Origin: G963667675 sp965197565
GTDB lineage: Bacteria > Chloroflexota > Dehalococcoidia > Lucifugimonadales > UBA3495
Assembly (NCBI GenBank): GCA_965197565.1
Contig: CBDANK010000004.1
Coordinates: forward strand, 1,116,001 to 1,180,000
Length of the DNA stretch: 64,000 nucleotides
Direction of reading: 5' to 3'
Part shown: positions 1 to 9,256 of the stretch, piece after piece
How the letters are laid out: each line of letters starts with the position of its first letter
Position numbering within the stretch: the stretch's first letter is position 1
Translations under genes and position numbers: made by a program
The notes under the pieces: generated by a model
Told to the model about the DNA's origin: nothing
Databases searched by the model: none
What the model saw: the letters and a program-made list of their open reading frames with translations, nothing else

Positions 1-829
1 GCACCGCGTTGGGGCCTGCCTCCACCTGTCCATGGATGGTGCGGGTATAGTGGACACCCAGGAATGGGAATCTAGGGTCGGGCACCGGATAGATCAGCCC
101 GTTGACCAAGTGATGCCGTTCCTGCCGCAGAGTGAAATACTCGCCACGAAAAGGGATTATCCGTATATCCAGGCGCTCGCCCATCATCTCCGCCACGCGA
201 TCGGCGTAAAGTCCGGCGCAGTTTATGACGTGTTTGGTTTTGAGAGCGCCGCCGGGGGTGTGCAGCACCACCGCGTCAGAGTAGCGGGTTATCTTCCGGA
301 CTGGGGCGTTGGTGATGATCTCGCCACCGCTTTGCTCGAAGCGGGCAGCGTAGGCCAAGGTAACTCTTTTGTAATCGATGATGCCGGTATTGGGCGCCCA
401 CAATGCCTGAATGCCGGCGGCGTGGGGTTCAATCTCCTTGAGCCTCTCCGGTCCGATCATCTCCAAGCCTTGGACTCCGTTAGCCGTCCCGCGCTGATAA
501 AGAGTCTGCAACCTTCCCAGTTCTTCCTCATCGATGGCCACTATTACTTTGCCGCACTGCTGGTATTCAATCTCGTTTTCTTCGCAAAAGCGGAGCAGCG
601 CTTTGAGGCCGGTGACGCAAAACCGAGCCTTTTGAGAGTCGGGGCGGTAATAGATACCGGAGTGAATTACGCCGCTGTTGTGGCCCGTCTGGTGGCTGGC
701 CAGCGAACTTTCTTTCTCCAACACCGCGACTCGCCAGTTGGGAAACTTGTCGCGCTTCAACTGCATGGCGGTGGAGAGTCCAACGATTCCACCACCCACA
801 ATCACCAAATCGTAATCCTTTGAGTCCAT
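1..829 (-). CDS. lhgO: L-2-hydroxyglutarate oxidase-like FAD-dependent oxidoreductase (C-terminus outside window)
   Basis: Read on the minus strand from the ATG at 827-829, this frame stays open to the left edge, so the 3' end is missing (about 276 codons visible). The N-terminus is a Rossmann FAD-binding motif, VIVGGGIVGLSTA, at about residues 9-21. It is followed by HNSGVIHSGIYY and KVIVA segments, and further on by NCAGLYAD and PFRGEYF, which are typical of LhgO/YgaF and the wider DAO (glycine/D-amino-acid oxidase) family. In known LhgO proteins, L-2-hydroxyglutarate is oxidised to 2-oxoglutarate with electrons passed to the membrane quinone pool. The gene is divergent from the D-2-hydroxyacid dehydrogenase starting at 999, so the two may share a hydroxy-acid theme. 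Family assignment is fairly secure; the exact substrate is inferred. Confidence 0.85.
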   Translation of the reverse strand, partial: MDSKDYDLVIVGGGIVGLSTAMQLKRDKFPNWRVAVLEKESSLASHQTGHNSGVIHSGIYYRPDSQKARFCVTGLKALLRFCEENEIEYQQCGKVIVAIDEEELGRLQTLYQRGTANGVQGLEMIGPERLKEIEPHAAGIQALWAPNTGIIDYKRVTLAYAARFEQSGGEIITNAPVRKITRYSDAVVLHTPGGALKTKHVINCAGLYADRVAEMMGERLDIRIIPFRGEYFTLRQERHHLVNGLIYPVPDPRFPFLGVHYTRTIHGQVEAGPNAV

Positions 830-998
830 TGAGCACCGTTAGCCGCGATGATGAGGTTTTGAAGAATGATACCACTTGGAAGCTTGGTTAATCAGCCCAT
901 TGTCTATAGCTTCACCTAACTTATCATGCGGCCCGCACTCCACGGAAGCATTCGAAACCTTTCTTGACCCTTCTCGTGGTCTATGTTTAACTGACCTG

Positions 999-1994
999 AT
1001 GAGAATAGCCATTCTGGACGATTACCAGGGAGTGGCCGCTGGGCTGGCCGACTGGTCCCAACTCTCCAATGACACCGAAGTCCAGTTCTTCCGGGACCAC
1101 CTCAGTGATGAGGGCCGGTTGGTGGACCGGCTCAAGGACTTCCAGGTTGTAATGGGGATGAGAGAGCGCACTCCCTTTCCCCGTTCCCTCTTGTCAAGGC
1201 TGCCCAAGCTCCGCTTGTTGGTGACCACCGGCGCTCGGAACGCCTCCTTCGATGTGGATACGGCAACAGAGCTTGGCATAGTCGTCTGCGGTACCGGCGG
1301 GGCGGGAGAGGGTCCAACGGAACTGACCTGGGGCTTGATCATCGGCCTGCTTCGGCATATTCCCCAGGAAGACCAGCGCACCCGCCAGGGCAAATGGGGG
1401 ACTGAAATCGGAGTGGGGCTCAAAGGAAAGACTTTGGGGCTGCTGGGACTGGGCCACATCGGCTCCCGAATGGCCAGGGTGGGCAACGCTTTCGATATGC
1501 CGGTGATAGCTTGGAGTCAGAACCTGACCGCCCAACGGGCCGCCGAGTCGGGCGCTACGCTGGTGGACAAAGACGCCCTGTTTCGCGAGTCCGATATCGT
1601 ATCCATTCACGTGCGCCTTAGTGAACGCACCCGCGGGTTGGTGGGAGTGCGGGAGCTGGCGTTGATGAAGGCCACCGCATTCCTGGTTAATATTTCCCGC
1701 GGCCCCATAGTAGATGAGGCAGCCTTAATTGATGCGCTTCAACGGAAGGCCATCGCCGGCGCCGCGCTGGACACCTTCGATGTTGAGCCTCTTCCCGCCG
1801 GCCACGCTTTATTGAAATTGTCCAACACTCTCCTCGCTCCTCATAACGGATACGTGACCGAAGAATCATTCAGGGCCATGTACGCGGGAGTGGTGGAGGA
1901 CATTCGGGCCTTCGCCAGCGGGGAGCCTATCCGGGTTATCAATCCCGAAGTCTTGACCTCGTCCCAGCTTAGAGGGGACCGGCCTGAGACCTGA
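999..1994 (+). CDS. D-2-hydroxyacid dehydrogenase (NAD-dependent)
   Basis: This is a 331-residue member of the D-isomer-specific 2-hydroxyacid dehydrogenase family, which interconverts 2-oxoacids and D-2-hydroxyacids with NAD(H). The open frame reaches back to 876, but homology begins at MRIAILDDYQGV, so I start at the ATG at 999. The nucleotide-binding motif GLLGLGHIGSRMA lies near residue 150. NISRGPIVDEAALIDAL carries the family signature, and the HNGYVT segment near residue 285 supplies the catalytic His. Length agrees with the family norm of about 320-340 residues. The partner substrate is not evident. The gene is divergent from the LhgO-like gene, with 169 bases between the starts. Confidence 0.9.
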   Translation: MRIAILDDYQGVAAGLADWSQLSNDTEVQFFRDHLSDEGRLVDRLKDFQVVMGMRERTPFPRSLLSRLPKLRLLVTTGARNASFDVDTATELGIVVCGTGGAGEGPTELTWGLIIGLLRHIPQEDQRTRQGKWGTEIGVGLKGKTLGLLGLGHIGSRMARVGNAFDMPVIAWSQNLTAQRAAESGATLVDKDALFRESDIVSIHVRLSERTRGLVGVRELALMKATAFLVNISRGPIVDEAALIDALQRKAIAGAALDTFDVEPLPAGHALLKLSNTLLAPHNGYVTEESFRAMYAGVVEDIRAFASGEPIRVINPEVLTSSQLRGDRPET

Positions 1995-2121
1995 TGGCTG
2001 ACAGTATTTGGCTATCGACGGTGGCTGATCATTGATGGCTTAGAGCATCTATGGCTCTGGCAGGGTCTTTTAAGTGTCACCCCCTGTTCAAGCCAGGGGC
2101 AGGCTCTGGGCCACTCTCCAA

Positions 2122-2262
2122 TGTCACCCCGAGCCTTTCGGCTAGGCTCAAGATAAACTCCGCGAGGGGGCTAAAGTCCTTGACTGTATTCTCTTTCTTA
2201 GATACTCAAACCATATTCTTGCTGAAGAGTTTTAGATTCCTCGCCTACGGCTCAGAATGACA
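2122..2262. repeat. MITE-like element with inverted ends in the 1995-2369 gap
   Basis: The 375-base stretch between the dehydrogenase and the permease contains no credible gene. Inside it, TGTCACCCCGAGCC (2122-2135) is matched in inverted orientation by GGCTCAGAATGACA (2249-2262), giving a 141-base element with imperfect terminal inverted repeats. The right end, 2221-2264, is repeated with about three mismatches at 59924-59967. Another TGTCACCCC occurs at 2075. No transposase is encoded, so this resembles a non-autonomous intergenic repeat. Confidence 0.6.
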
Positions 2263-2369
2263 TTTTCCGAGAATGAAAAGGCCCTGCGGAGCAACGGGAT
2301 GATGTTAACAGAGCCAGTGCCTGTCGAAACTCAGCACCGAGCACACGAAGAACGTTGCCGGTTGCCAGC

Positions 2370-5300
2370 TCACTCGTATCGCAGCGCCTCGGCAGGATAG
2401 ATGCGGGAGGCCTGGCGGGCTGGCAAGAACGTGGTCAACAGCGAGAAGACGTAGGCCACCGCAATGATGATGAGTATCTGGAGCCAGGGGATGCCGAACC
2501 GGATGGATTCCACTTGGTCTCGGATCTCGTTGACGATGTTGAAGGAAATGATTGTGCCCAAACCAACCCCGATGGCCACCCCCAACAGGACCACAAACGA
2601 GGACTCCAGCAAGAAACCCATTTGGACCATGCGCCGCCGGTAACCGATGGCCCTCTGCACCCCGATTTGTTGCCTCCGCTCCACCACCGCCCTCAGGCTG
2701 ATCACCCCCACCGCCGCAATTCCTACCAGCAGCCCCAGCCCCATGAAGCCGGTGAATAGATAGTTGAAGGCACGGTTGGCCGCTGCCGCATCTCCCACCA
2801 ACTCCTCCAAGACATCAGTCTCCATACCGTGTTCCTGAAAAGCGGCCTCAATGGTGCGGGCGGTCCGGGGCGCGTCAACACCGGGGGCAACCTTGAACCT
2901 GTAGGTGGTAGTAGGAATCGAGAAAGGCACGGCTTGGTCCCAGGCGCGCTTGGAGACGACCATTCCCATGCCGATCTCGCCAAAGGCGTCAGTGAGTTGG
3001 TCCAGTACGCCAATGACCTTCAGGTCTACGACTTGGCCGGAACTGGGTTCCCGGACCTCCAAATCGATGGCATCCATTCTATCGTCTTCATAGAAGATGC
3101 CTTCCAACTCAAAGGGGATTTCGTCGTCGTCAAAGCCGGACCGGCTGGGCACCACCAGCGAGTCCACAATGGCCAAGGTAGCGTCTCCTCTTAGGGCCTG
3201 CCACGCTTCTTTCTCCGTATCGCCATAGCCGTCGGCGATGAGCTTTAGCTTCCCCTCCGTGGCGTCGAGGAAATCATCGTCGGCAGCCCTGACCGCATAC
3301 CCTCGCCACCGTTGGTTGGACGCTCCCGGCTGGCGCGCGTCGACGAATATATAGGTGTATCCGCCTATGGCCTCAAAATCGTCCAGGCTCAAGTCGGGAT
3401 GGCCGTCAATAGCCTGCCGCATGTCCTCAATGGGCGTGTTGAAGTTAACCGTGCCCTGGATGTCCCATCCAAGGGCTACTGTGTCCACGTCGGCCACCGC
3501 GGTGCTGAAGGACTTGGTAAGGATGGACATGACGATCAGCGTAAATATCACCAGGGCGAACATAGCCAGGGTAAGCCCGGTACGGAACTTGGCGCTCATG
3601 GGATAAGCGACGGCAGTCACCAGCACCGGCCGCAGCTTGCCGACCGGTCTAGTGATGAAGGCAAGAAACCGCAACAGGAGGTCGGCGTTGTACATCACGG
3701 TCCAAACCGCCGCCGCCACCATGGCAATTCCGGAAATGAAGAACATTTCGATGCCGCCCTCCAATTCGCCAACTACGGCTTGCAACGAATCGAAGGGAAC
3801 TATCCAGAAGGCTAGCATCAACCCGCCCATGAAAGTGTAGGCCAAGCGGTCCCGAACATCGGGACGCATTGCCGTCCTTTGCAGGATGGAACGCATGGTC
3901 AATCCAAGCCCTACAATCATCAGGGAGACGCCGATACGGAAGGGGGCGGCTTCATCGTTTGCTATACCGGCGAAGGCGATGACAACACCGACGGCCAGGG
4001 CCAGCCATCCCTGCCGAAAGGGCCGCCAAAGGACTTGCGCAAGGGTTTGGATGACGATGAAAGGGACCTGCACTGCGGCCCACCAGGCTTGAATTATGTA
4101 GCCCAGGGAAGCCAAAGGTTTCGCCGCCGCCAAGGCCAAGCCAGCGCGCGCGCATAATTGGAGCGGGACAATTGCTGCCCGGGCTGGTGTCAGCACGATT
4201 TCACGCCACCCGGCAGTTGTCACCGTAATCGGGACCGGCAGTCCACGCACCGCAGCGACAATGTTGGTCCGGCTGACCCGGAAGGCCGAGACCCCCACCG
4301 TTGCCAAAGTAATGATCATCCCCAAGCAATAGGCTACAACGGCGCTTCGGACCTCGAAGTGGCGAGTGAGTTGGAAGTCTTCCGAGGCGTCCCCTCCGCC
4401 CCCGGCAAAAATCCGGTTGACGATGACCACGATCAAGGCGCTTGCCCCTAGACCCAGGAATACCCCGACGGCGCCGGATATCAAGGCATAGACGCTGCCT
4501 TCGAAGACGAACATCTGGACTAGGTGCCGGCGTTTGGCTCCCACGGCCCGGGCCATGCCCATCTCGGTCCGTCGCGCCGCCGCCAGCATCACGAAAATCA
4601 AGAATATCAGCAGCACGCCCACCATGATGGAAAACAAGCCCATGATCACGAAAATGCTGGTAACTACACTGCCAACTTCGTCCGCTTCGTCCAAAACACG
4701 CTGCTTGATGTCAATGACTTGCAGTTCGCCCAAATCGGCGAGCAGTGTTACCGCTTGCCGTTGCACCTCCTCCAGGCTGCTGTCGTCCAGGGCTGCCAGG
4801 ACCTCATCGGAAACCCGCTCGTCGGCCAGAAGACCGATAAGCCGCTCACTTACCTCGTTTTCCTCTAGTCCGGCCCGGACTGCGGCAACGTCCGACTGGA
4901 GAGAGCCGTCCAGGCCCTGTTCCCGCTGCTTCAGAGCCTGGAGCACATCGTCCCGGTTCAAGACACCCTTGAGGTTACGGGCAACCTGGGGGTCGGCAAC
5001 TCGGACCCGGAGCTCCCGGGTAACTTCTTCGCTGTGTTTGGCCCCGGCCAAAACACCCCCGCGGTTCGATACCGCGATGGAGTTGATTTCGCCCTCCCGG
5101 TCAAAGATCTCTTGGGCGCGCTGCAAGGGGACCACCAGAGTAGGGTCCGGTCCGGCCAAGCCACCCTTTTGCAACACTCCCGCCACCCGGAAGGGCAGCC
5201 GCTCACCTCTCACAAAAATGTGGAGTTCGTCTCCCCTGACTGCTCCCAACTCCTGGGCGGCTTCGTCGTTGAGATAAACACTGTCTCGGCCGAGGTCTTC

Positions 5301-5843
5301 AATCCTCGCGGCGTGCCCGGAAACAAGCAAGAAGTCTCCGAACCCAGGCAGGGGTCCCGGGGCGACGCCCACAATTCGCAGATTTCCTTCACTAAGGGAG
5401 GTCCGGGTGTTCACGACAGGCGCCGACTCGCCTATGCCCGGTGTCATGCCGTCGATACTATCCAGGTCGGCCACTTGTTCTTGAAGCTGGAGGAATCGAT
5501 CGAAAGGCATATAAGGCCCACTGCCGAAGTTGTCGTCAGCGGACGCTCTCGATGAGAATACGATCTCGTCGATGGTCCCCAAGTCTCGAATGGCATCGGT
5601 CCGTATGGAGTAGCTGATGGTGTCGCCGGTGCCGAAAGCGGCAGCCATAATCAAGGTACTGATCATGATGCCAACGATGATGAGGACGGTCTGAGCCCGC
5701 CTACGTGGAATGTTGCGCAGGCCCAGCTTGAGCATCACCCGGTTACGCCAAGCCATCAGCGCGACGGCCGCCACCGAGGGAATGAGGATGACGAGGGAGG
5801 CGGCCATGATGTAGTTCATGGGTACGCCGAAGAGCTGTTCCAC
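2370..5843 (-). CDS. Two-module FtsX/MacB-type ABC transporter permease
   Basis: This is a 1157-residue membrane protein with duplicated FtsX-like modules. An N-terminal membrane segment (about residues 10-32) is followed by a second one after NIPRRRAQTVLIIVGIMIS. A large extracytoplasmic region, partly helical at about 290-385, follows. Hydrophobic groups lie around 390-430, 450-480 and 500-525, then a long central hydrophobic stretch, a second extracytoplasmic domain, and three C-terminal membrane helices typical of FtsX. The start is GTG at 5841-5843, overlapping the ATPase stop by one base (TAGTG), which indicates translational coupling; an ATG eight codons later is possible. Permeases of this class usually drive mechanotransmission or lipoprotein/peptide export rather than import. 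The substrate cannot be read from sequence. Confidence 0.88.
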   Translation of the reverse strand: MEQLFGVPMNYIMAASLVILIPSVAAVALMAWRNRVMLKLGLRNIPRRRAQTVLIIVGIMISTLIMAAAFGTGDTISYSIRTDAIRDLGTIDEIVFSSRASADDNFGSGPYMPFDRFLQLQEQVADLDSIDGMTPGIGESAPVVNTRTSLSEGNLRIVGVAPGPLPGFGDFLLVSGHAARIEDLGRDSVYLNDEAAQELGAVRGDELHIFVRGERLPFRVAGVLQKGGLAGPDPTLVVPLQRAQEIFDREGEINSIAVSNRGGVLAGAKHSEEVTRELRVRVADPQVARNLKGVLNRDDVLQALKQREQGLDGSLQSDVAAVRAGLEENEVSERLIGLLADERVSDEVLAALDDSSLEEVQRQAVTLLADLGELQVIDIKQRVLDEADEVGSVVTSIFVIMGLFSIMVGVLLIFLIFVMLAAARRTEMGMARAVGAKRRHLVQMFVFEGSVYALISGAVGVFLGLGASALIVVIVNRIFAGGGGDASEDFQLTRHFEVRSAVVAYCLGMIITLATVGVSAFRVSRTNIVAAVRGLPVPITVTTAGWREIVLTPARAAIVPLQLCARAGLALAAAKPLASLGYIIQAWWAAVQVPFIVIQTLAQVLWRPFRQGWLALAVGVVIAFAGIANDEAAPFRIGVSLMIVGLGLTMRSILQRTAMRPDVRDRLAYTFMGGLMLAFWIVPFDSLQAVVGELEGGIEMFFISGIAMVAAAVWTVMYNADLLLRFLAFITRPVGKLRPVLVTAVAYPMSAKFRTGLTLAMFALVIFTLIVMSILTKSFSTAVADVDTVALGWDIQGTVNFNTPIEDMRQAIDGHPDLSLDDFEAIGGYTYIFVDARQPGASNQRWRGYAVRAADDDFLDATEGKLKLIADGYGDTEKEAWQALRGDATLAIVDSLVVPSRSGFDDDEIPFELEGIFYEDDRMDAIDLEVREPSSGQVVDLKVIGVLDQLTDAFGEIGMGMVVSKRAWDQAVPFSIPTTTYRFKVAPGVDAPRTARTIEAAFQEHGMETDVLEELVGDAAAANRAFNYLFTGFMGLGLLVGIAAVGVISLRAVVERRQQIGVQRAIGYRRRMVQMGFLLESSFVVLLGVAIGVGLGTIISFNIVNEIRDQVESIRFGIPWLQILIIIAVAYVFSLLTTFLPARQASRIYPAEALRYE

Positions 5844-6616
5844 TACCCTCCGGCCGTCATGGGCGAATCCGCGGCCTCCCTGCTCTCCTTAGAAGAAGCG
5901 CCTTGTCCCGCGGACGAATACCCGTCATCTTCGATCTGGCCGTCCCGCATCCGGACGATGCGGTGGGCCCGGTCCCCCACGTCGCTGGCATGGGTCACCA
6001 GCACGAAGGTCTGGCCGTTGGCCCGGTTCAGTTCGCACAACAACTCGATGATGTCGCTGGCAGTCTCGCTGTCCAGGTCGCCGGTAGGCTCGTCAGCCCA
6101 AACAATGGTCGGCTGGGCGACCAACGCTCTGGCGATGGTCACCCGCTGCCGCTGCCCCCCGGAAAGCTCAGCGGGCAGGTGCCGGGCCCGGTCCGACAGC
6201 CCCATCAGGTCGAGCATCTCCATGGACCGCCGCCGTGCCTGGCTGGTGTTGACGCCGGACACCAGCAGGGGCATTTCCACGTTCTCCACGGCGCTCAGGA
6301 CCGGAAGCAGGTTATACAGTTGAAACACGAATCCCATGCTGCGAGCCCGGTAGTCGCTGCGGGCGTCGTCGAGCAGGTCGTGGAGCACGGTCCCATCAAT
6401 GAGCACCTGCCCGGAGTCGATCTCGTCCAACCCCGAGAGACAGTTAAGCAGGGTGGTCTTGCCGCATCCACTGGGGCCCATGATAGCAACCATCTCACCG
6501 CGCTTTACCCGAAGGTCCACCCCCCTCAGGGCGTGGACCCTAACTAGGCCGGTGTCATAGGCCTTGTGGATTCCTGTGGCTTGGACAATAAATTCTTGAT
6601 TCACTAATAGCTTCAA
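5843..6616 (-). CDS. ABC transporter ATP-binding protein (LolD/MacB type)
   Basis: This 257-residue ATPase has Walker A GPSGCGKT at 47-54, the signature LSGGQRQR at 151-158, Walker B IVWADEPTGD at 171-180 and an H-loop His near 209. The helical subdomain and Q-loop (VFQLYNLLPVLSAVENV) are those of the LolD/MacB/FtsE group that pairs with FtsX-like permeases, and it is coupled to such a permease immediately downstream. The open frame begins with TTG at 6614-6616; a GTG four codons later is an alternative, and no strong Shine-Dalgarno sequence separates them. It lies 53 bases after the LLM oxidoreductase gene in the same direction, so it could belong to the riboswitch-controlled transcript. Confidence 0.92.
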   Translation of the reverse strand: MKLLVNQEFIVQATGIHKAYDTGLVRVHALRGVDLRVKRGEMVAIMGPSGCGKTTLLNCLSGLDEIDSGQVLIDGTVLHDLLDDARSDYRARSMGFVFQLYNLLPVLSAVENVEMPLLVSGVNTSQARRRSMEMLDLMGLSDRARHLPAELSGGQRQRVTIARALVAQPTIVWADEPTGDLDSETASDIIELLCELNRANGQTFVLVTHASDVGDRAHRIVRMRDGQIEDDGYSSAGQGASSKESREAADSPMTAGG

Positions 6617-6669
6617 GCAAGTAGGCGGGTTCTCGTTGGAAACAATGTCCGGAGACAGCCTAAGCCGCG

Positions 6670-7764
6670 TCAGGCGGCTGCGCCAACCTCGGCAAAGGAC
6701 GGAATGACCTTCTCCCCAAACAGCCTGATGGAATTCAAAACCAACTCCTCCGGCATTGCTCCGAAGCGGAAGTTGCCCCCGAAGATATTGAATCCAGTGA
6801 GTTTCTGAGTCTCCTTGATTCGTCGAATTACCGTCTCGGGGCTTCCAACGTAAGCCACGTTATTTTCCAGCCAAAAGTCAATGCCGGTCCTCATGCCCCT
6901 GAACATCTCGTGGTAATTGTCTCTCTTGGTTTCCGTTCCAACATCATAGTAGCCAAGGTTAGGTATCGAGTCGTATTTGTTCTCACCCCACACGTAGGTC
7001 TGGGGGAGATAGGAAGCAGCTTGCTTATAGGCTTGTTCATCGGTTTCCGCAACGTGGACGGCTCTGTAAAGGTAGAGGCGCGGCATGGTTTCCTCTGTAT
7101 ACCCGGCCTCTCTGCATACTTGCCGGTATTCTTCGAAGGTTTCGGCGATTTCTCCGTCGGCGACACAAAAATTGCCGTAGCTCGCGCCATTGGCGGCGCC
7201 CCACTCCATGGTCCTTCTGCTGCGGCCAGCGAACCAGAGGGGCGGGTGGGGCTTCTGATACGGCCTGGGAAGCGCAATTGCATTGTCCAACTGCCAATAC
7301 TTACCGTTATAGGTAACGCATTCCTCGGTCCATGCCTTCTTCACGATCTCCATGAATTCAGGGAACCTTTCACGCCGTTCGGATTGGGGTATAGACCAAC
7401 GGTCCGTCTCAAACGGGTTCGCCCCGGAGCCTACTCCAACCTCCAACCGGCCCCGAGATAGCTGGTCGATCATGGCCGTGTCCATGGCAAAGCGCATGGG
7501 ATGATAGAAAGGCGTGGGTAAGACCAATTGGGCAAAGCGAATTGCACTGGTGCGCTGGGCCAAGGCGGCCAAATAGACCATGGGGGATTGGAGCTGTCCG
7601 AAGTGGACGTTTTGATGCTCGATGAAGAAGTGATACCTGAAGCCCACCTCTTCGGCGAGTCGTACTTCCCGGAACAATCTCTCGTAGCGGTCCACCGCCT
7701 CGGGAACATCATCGAAGAAGTTGAGTAAACCATCGTCCGCTACCGCGAAATCCAACTTTGACAT
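6670..7764 (-). CDS. LLM class flavin-dependent oxidoreductase, copy 2 of tandem pair
   Basis: This is a 364-residue TIM-barrel protein of the bacterial-luciferase-like superfamily, which uses reduced FMN or F420 for oxygenation or hydride transfer. Family landmarks include FIEHQNVHFG near 47-56, the RGRLEVGVGSGANPFE block near 105-120, and LPRPYQKPHPPLWFAGRS near 165-182. The ATG at 7762-7764 is preceded by GGGAGGT at good spacing. It is clearly a duplicate of the neighbouring gene at 7914-9011: the proteins are about three quarters identical by eye, and the 35 or so bases upstream of both starts also match. The substrate is unknown. Its position downstream of thiG-thiE-thiS makes a thiamin-related role worth testing. 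Confidence 0.9.
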   Translation of the reverse strand: MSKLDFAVADDGLLNFFDDVPEAVDRYERLFREVRLAEEVGFRYHFFIEHQNVHFGQLQSPMVYLAALAQRTSAIRFAQLVLPTPFYHPMRFAMDTAMIDQLSRGRLEVGVGSGANPFETDRWSIPQSERRERFPEFMEIVKKAWTEECVTYNGKYWQLDNAIALPRPYQKPHPPLWFAGRSRRTMEWGAANGASYGNFCVADGEIAETFEEYRQVCREAGYTEETMPRLYLYRAVHVAETDEQAYKQAASYLPQTYVWGENKYDSIPNLGYYDVGTETKRDNYHEMFRGMRTGIDFWLENNVAYVGSPETVIRRIKETQKLTGFNIFGGNFRFGAMPEELVLNSIRLFGEKVIPSFAEVGAAA

Positions 7765-7913
7765 GAGTTACCTCCCGGTCTTACTAGCCAACTAGGAACT
7801 GCATTGGAAGTACATTCCAGACCGCAATTACCGGCGTTATGACAATAAGCGGCTCTTGAACTCCACTCCAGACTAAGCCCTTAGAGCCGTTATTTGTGAA
7901 ATCGAGACGCTCA

Positions 7914-9011
7914 TTAATCGTCAGCCGGAGCGACGGGTTCAAGGATCTCGGCGAAGGCCGGGATGACCTTCTCTCCGAACAACCTCATGGAATTCATCAC
8001 CATCTCGTCGGACATGGCCCCGAAGCGGAACCTGCCGCCGAGGATATTGAACCCCATCAGCTTCTGTGCTTCCCGGATCCGCTGAATTACCGTCTCAGGG
8101 CTTCCCACGTATGCCAGGTTATTTTCCAGCCAGAAGTCGATACCCGTCCTCATCCCCCTCATTATCTCCTCGTATCTTTGAAATGTCCCCGAAAAATACC
8201 CCAGGTTGGGTATCGAATCGTATTTATTCTCACCCCACTTCCAGCACTCCGGAAGATAGGAAGCAATTTGCTCATGGGCCTGCTCATCGGTTTCCGCGAC
8301 GTACACCGACCGGTGAAGGTAGAAGCGAGGCATAGTTTCCTGTGTATACCCAGCCTCTCTGCACACCTGCCTGTACGCATCGAAACCTTCAATAACGTCC
8401 TGGTCTGGGAGAAGAAAATTGCCGTAGTTGGCGCCATTGGCGGCAGCCCACTCCAAAGATTCTCTGCTGCGGCCGGCGAACCAGAGAGGCGGGTGGGGTT
8501 TCTGATACGGCCTGGGAAGCGCAATCGCGTTGTCGAACTGCCAATACTTACCCTGATAATTAACGCACTCCTCGGTCCATGCGTTCTTCACGATCTCCAT
8601 GAACTCGGGGAACTTTTCGCGTCGTTCTGAGTAGGGTAGATTCCAACGTTCGAACTCGAACCGGTCGGCCCCGGAGCCTACTCCGACCTCCATCCGGCCC
8701 CGGGATAGCTGGTCGATCATGGCGGTGTCCATGGCAAAGCGCATGGGATGGTAGAAAGGCGTGGCCAAGACCAACTGGGCAAACCGGATGGTGCTGGTGC
8801 ACTGGGCCAGGGCGGACAGATAGACCATCGGCGATTGAATCTGGCCGAAATGGACGTTTTGATGTTCAATCATGAAATGGTACTTGAAGCCCACTTCTTC
8901 CGCCAGTTGCACTTCCTTAATCAAAGTCTCATAGCGGTCCACCGCCTCGGGGACATCATCGAAGAAGTTAAGCAAGCCATCATCGGACACCGCGAAATCT
9001 ACCTGGGCCAT
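7914..9011 (-). CDS. LLM class flavin-dependent oxidoreductase, copy 1 of tandem pair
   Basis: This 365-residue luciferase-like flavin oxidoreductase is paralogous to the gene immediately downstream. The conserved MIEHQNVHFGQIQSPMVYL, RGRMEVGVGSGAD and PYQKPHPPLWFAGRS blocks are intact, so both copies look functional. The ATG at 9009-9011 follows a GGGAGGTAACTG leader that is repeated before the second copy. Differences concentrate in the middle, about residues 195-215 and 255-285, the part of the barrel that often shapes the substrate pocket. It starts 41 bases after thiS with no terminator visible between, so it probably shares the thi transcript. A 149-base gap separates it from the second copy. 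Confidence 0.9.
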   Translation of the reverse strand: MAQVDFAVSDDGLLNFFDDVPEAVDRYETLIKEVQLAEEVGFKYHFMIEHQNVHFGQIQSPMVYLSALAQCTSTIRFAQLVLATPFYHPMRFAMDTAMIDQLSRGRMEVGVGSGADRFEFERWNLPYSERREKFPEFMEIVKNAWTEECVNYQGKYWQFDNAIALPRPYQKPHPPLWFAGRSRESLEWAAANGANYGNFLLPDQDVIEGFDAYRQVCREAGYTQETMPRFYLHRSVYVAETDEQAHEQIASYLPECWKWGENKYDSIPNLGYFSGTFQRYEEIMRGMRTGIDFWLENNLAYVGSPETVIQRIREAQKLMGFNILGGRFRFGAMSDEMVMNSMRLFGEKVIPAFAEILEPVAPADD

Positions 9012-9052
9012 CAGTTACCTCCCAATCTTACTTATCAACTAGGGGCCGCCAG

Positions 9053-9256
9053 TCAACCGCCGCCCACCGGCCGCACGATCTCCAGCACGTCCCCATCCTG
9101 CAGCCACACAGCCGAAAATTCCTCTTTTTTGACCACTTCACCATTGTAACCCACAGCTACGAATTTCAGGTTGACGCCGAAGGTTGCAAGGTAGCTCGCC
9201 AAGTCGGTACTGCCTTCCAGGGACCTGGGCTTGCCGTTTACCAACAGATGTATCAT
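9053..9256 (-). CDS. thiS: Sulfur carrier protein ThiS
   Basis: This is a 67-residue ubiquitin-fold protein beginning MIHLLVNGKPRSLEG and ending in the Gly-Gly type tail (VRPVGGG). That tail is adenylated and converted to a thiocarboxylate to donate sulfur to the thiazole ring of thiamin. The tail has three glycines, one more than the classical GG. The frame is open further upstream, but homology and coupling place the start at the ATG at 9254-9256, which overlaps the thiE stop as ATGA. No thiF/moeB-like activating enzyme or glycine/tyrosine oxidase is present nearby, so those must be elsewhere. Confidence 0.92.
   Translation of the reverse strand: MIHLLVNGKPRSLEGSTDLASYLATFGVNLKFVAVGYNGEVVKKEEFSAVWLQDGDVLEIVRPVGGG

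Noticed and set aside
32..823. Open frame of 263 codons on the plus strand at the left edge
   Set aside because: It is antisense to the LhgO-like gene, which has a clear FAD motif and family sequence; the plus-strand product has no recognisable motif.
7845..7893. Inverted repeat between the two LLM genes (GGCTCT/AGAGCC) considered as a terminator
   Set aside because: The loop is long and no U tract follows on the minus strand, so it is unlikely to stop transcription efficiently.
6670..9011. Light-emitting luciferase (luxAB) assignment
   Set aside because: Similarity is to the broad luciferase-like oxidoreductase superfamily; no lux reductase or fatty-acid reductase genes are present.
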